From positions 1-16,045 of the forward strand of contig JAGIAF010000042.1 in NCBI GenBank assembly GCA_017745015.1: a stretch of 16,045 bases of DNA, in the 5' to 3' direction. Of the stretch, positions 15,489 to 16,045 are shown piece after piece. This DNA comes from Bdellovibrio sp. (GTDB taxonomy: Bacteria > Bdellovibrionota > Bdellovibrionia > Bdellovibrionales > Bdellovibrionaceae). A model generated the notes under the pieces. It ran no database searches. It was not told the DNA's origin and saw nothing but the letters and a program-made list of their open reading frames with translations. Each line of letters opens with the position of its first letter. The first letter of the stretch is position 1. The position numbers and the translations under genes are program-made.

Positions 15489-16045
15489 ATGTCGATCAGA
15501 ATTGGAATTTCAGGATGGGTTTACCCTAATTGGCGAAAAGTCTTTTATCCGCCAGATCTTGCACAAAAAGACGAACTTGCCTATGCCAGTCGGCAACTAA
15601 CCTCCATTGAAATCAATAGCTCCTTTTATCGTAATCAAAGTATCCAGAGCTACCGTCGCTGGTACAGCCAAGTCCCTGACAACTTTATCTTTTCCGTCAA
15701 AGGACCCCAATACATCACACATATCCTGAGATTAAGAAAAACCGAAGAAGCGTTAGCAAACTTTTTTGCTTCTGGCGTTTTATCTTTAAATGAAAAGCTC
15801 GGCGCCTTTCTTTGGCAGCTACCACCCAACTTCCTTTTTGATGAAGAACGTTTGGAAAACTTCTTCCGCCTACTTCCTAAGACCATGAGTGAGGCGCTCA
15901 CGCTTGCCGACCGCTCCACTAAATATCCTGCAACTTATTCGGAGATGAATCTTACTTCGAAGCGAAGATTGCAACACGCACTGGAAGTTCGAAATCACAG
16001 TTTTGAGAACCCCGATTTTATAAAGCTCCTTCGCAAATACAATAT
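15489..16045 (+). CDS. DUF72 (YecE-like) protein, C-terminus beyond window
   Basis: The frame is open from ATG 15489 to the right edge, giving 185 complete codons. MSIRIGISGWVYPNW is the DUF72 start (I-G-x-S-G-W-x-Y-x-x-W), followed by FYPPDL, LTSIEINSSFYRNQS (family V-E-x-N-x-x-F-Y), the Trp after a Tyr-Arg-Arg, FIFSVKGPQYITHILRL (family F-x-F-x-x-K), LGAFLWQLPPNF (family G-x-x-L-x-Q-L-P-P-x-F) and LEVRNHSF (family E-x-R-H-x-S-W). These are the regular beta-strand ends of a TIM barrel. Family function is unsettled; a link to nucleic-acid or cluster biology has been suggested but is not evident here. It diverges from the UdgX gene over 90 bp. No clear ribosome-binding site precedes the ATG. 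Confidence 0.9.
   Translation, partial: MSIRIGISGWVYPNWRKVFYPPDLAQKDELAYASRQLTSIEINSSFYRNQSIQSYRRWYSQVPDNFIFSVKGPQYITHILRLRKTEEALANFFASGVLSLNEKLGAFLWQLPPNFLFDEERLENFFRLLPKTMSEALTLADRSTKYPATYSEMNLTSKRRLQHALEVRNHSFENPDFIKLLRKYN

Overview
The window looks like chromosomal DNA of a Bdellovibrio-type predatory bacterium (Bdellovibrionota). This rests on protein character only: a trimeric-fibre-like protein of the kind described as mosaic adhesive trimers in Bdellovibrio, a very large Ig-repeat lipoprotein, many secreted proteins of unknown function, and housekeeping genes of deltaproteobacterial style. The exact species cannot be named from the sequence. No tRNA, rRNA, CRISPR array, insertion sequence or prophage was recognised.

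Left part (1-9342, all minus strand): a cell-envelope cluster. In transcription order it encodes a periplasmic coiled-coil protein with a C-terminal SH3-like domain, a lipoprotein with an Ig-like segment (ATGA overlap), a fibre protein with a repetitive beta shaft and a phage-fibre-like tip, a predicted outer-membrane beta-barrel (start directly after the previous stop), and a small secreted protein (3-bp gap). After 166 bp with a possible weak terminator comes a lipoprotein of more than 1500 residues that carries seven consecutive ~88-residue Ig-like repeats and runs off the left edge. Every product in the cluster has a signal peptide or lipobox. Together they read as a surface adhesion or recognition module: fibre, barrel, periplasmic anchor and long Ig stalk.

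Middle (9343-12215): a 366-bp divergent intergenic region with a possible structured leader, then two plus-strand genes 20 bp apart. Both encode secreted proteins with kinase-fold signatures: one resembles FAM20/HipA-like kinases, the other is a DUF2252-family protein whose motif order suggests a circular permutation. Secreted kinase-fold proteins next to a surface adhesin operon in a likely prey-invading bacterium are the most interesting combination here, although their link is inferred only from position.

Right part (12216-16045): ordinary accessory metabolism and repair. It holds a DUF4442 hotdog protein (minus) and a peroxiredoxin-like protein (plus) that share a symmetric divergent promoter centred on a perfect 20-bp palindrome, a RibD-C/DHFR-family reductase overlapping a periplasmic solute-binding-like protein, a UdgX-type uracil-DNA glycosylase (minus), and the start of a DUF72 protein cut by the right edge.
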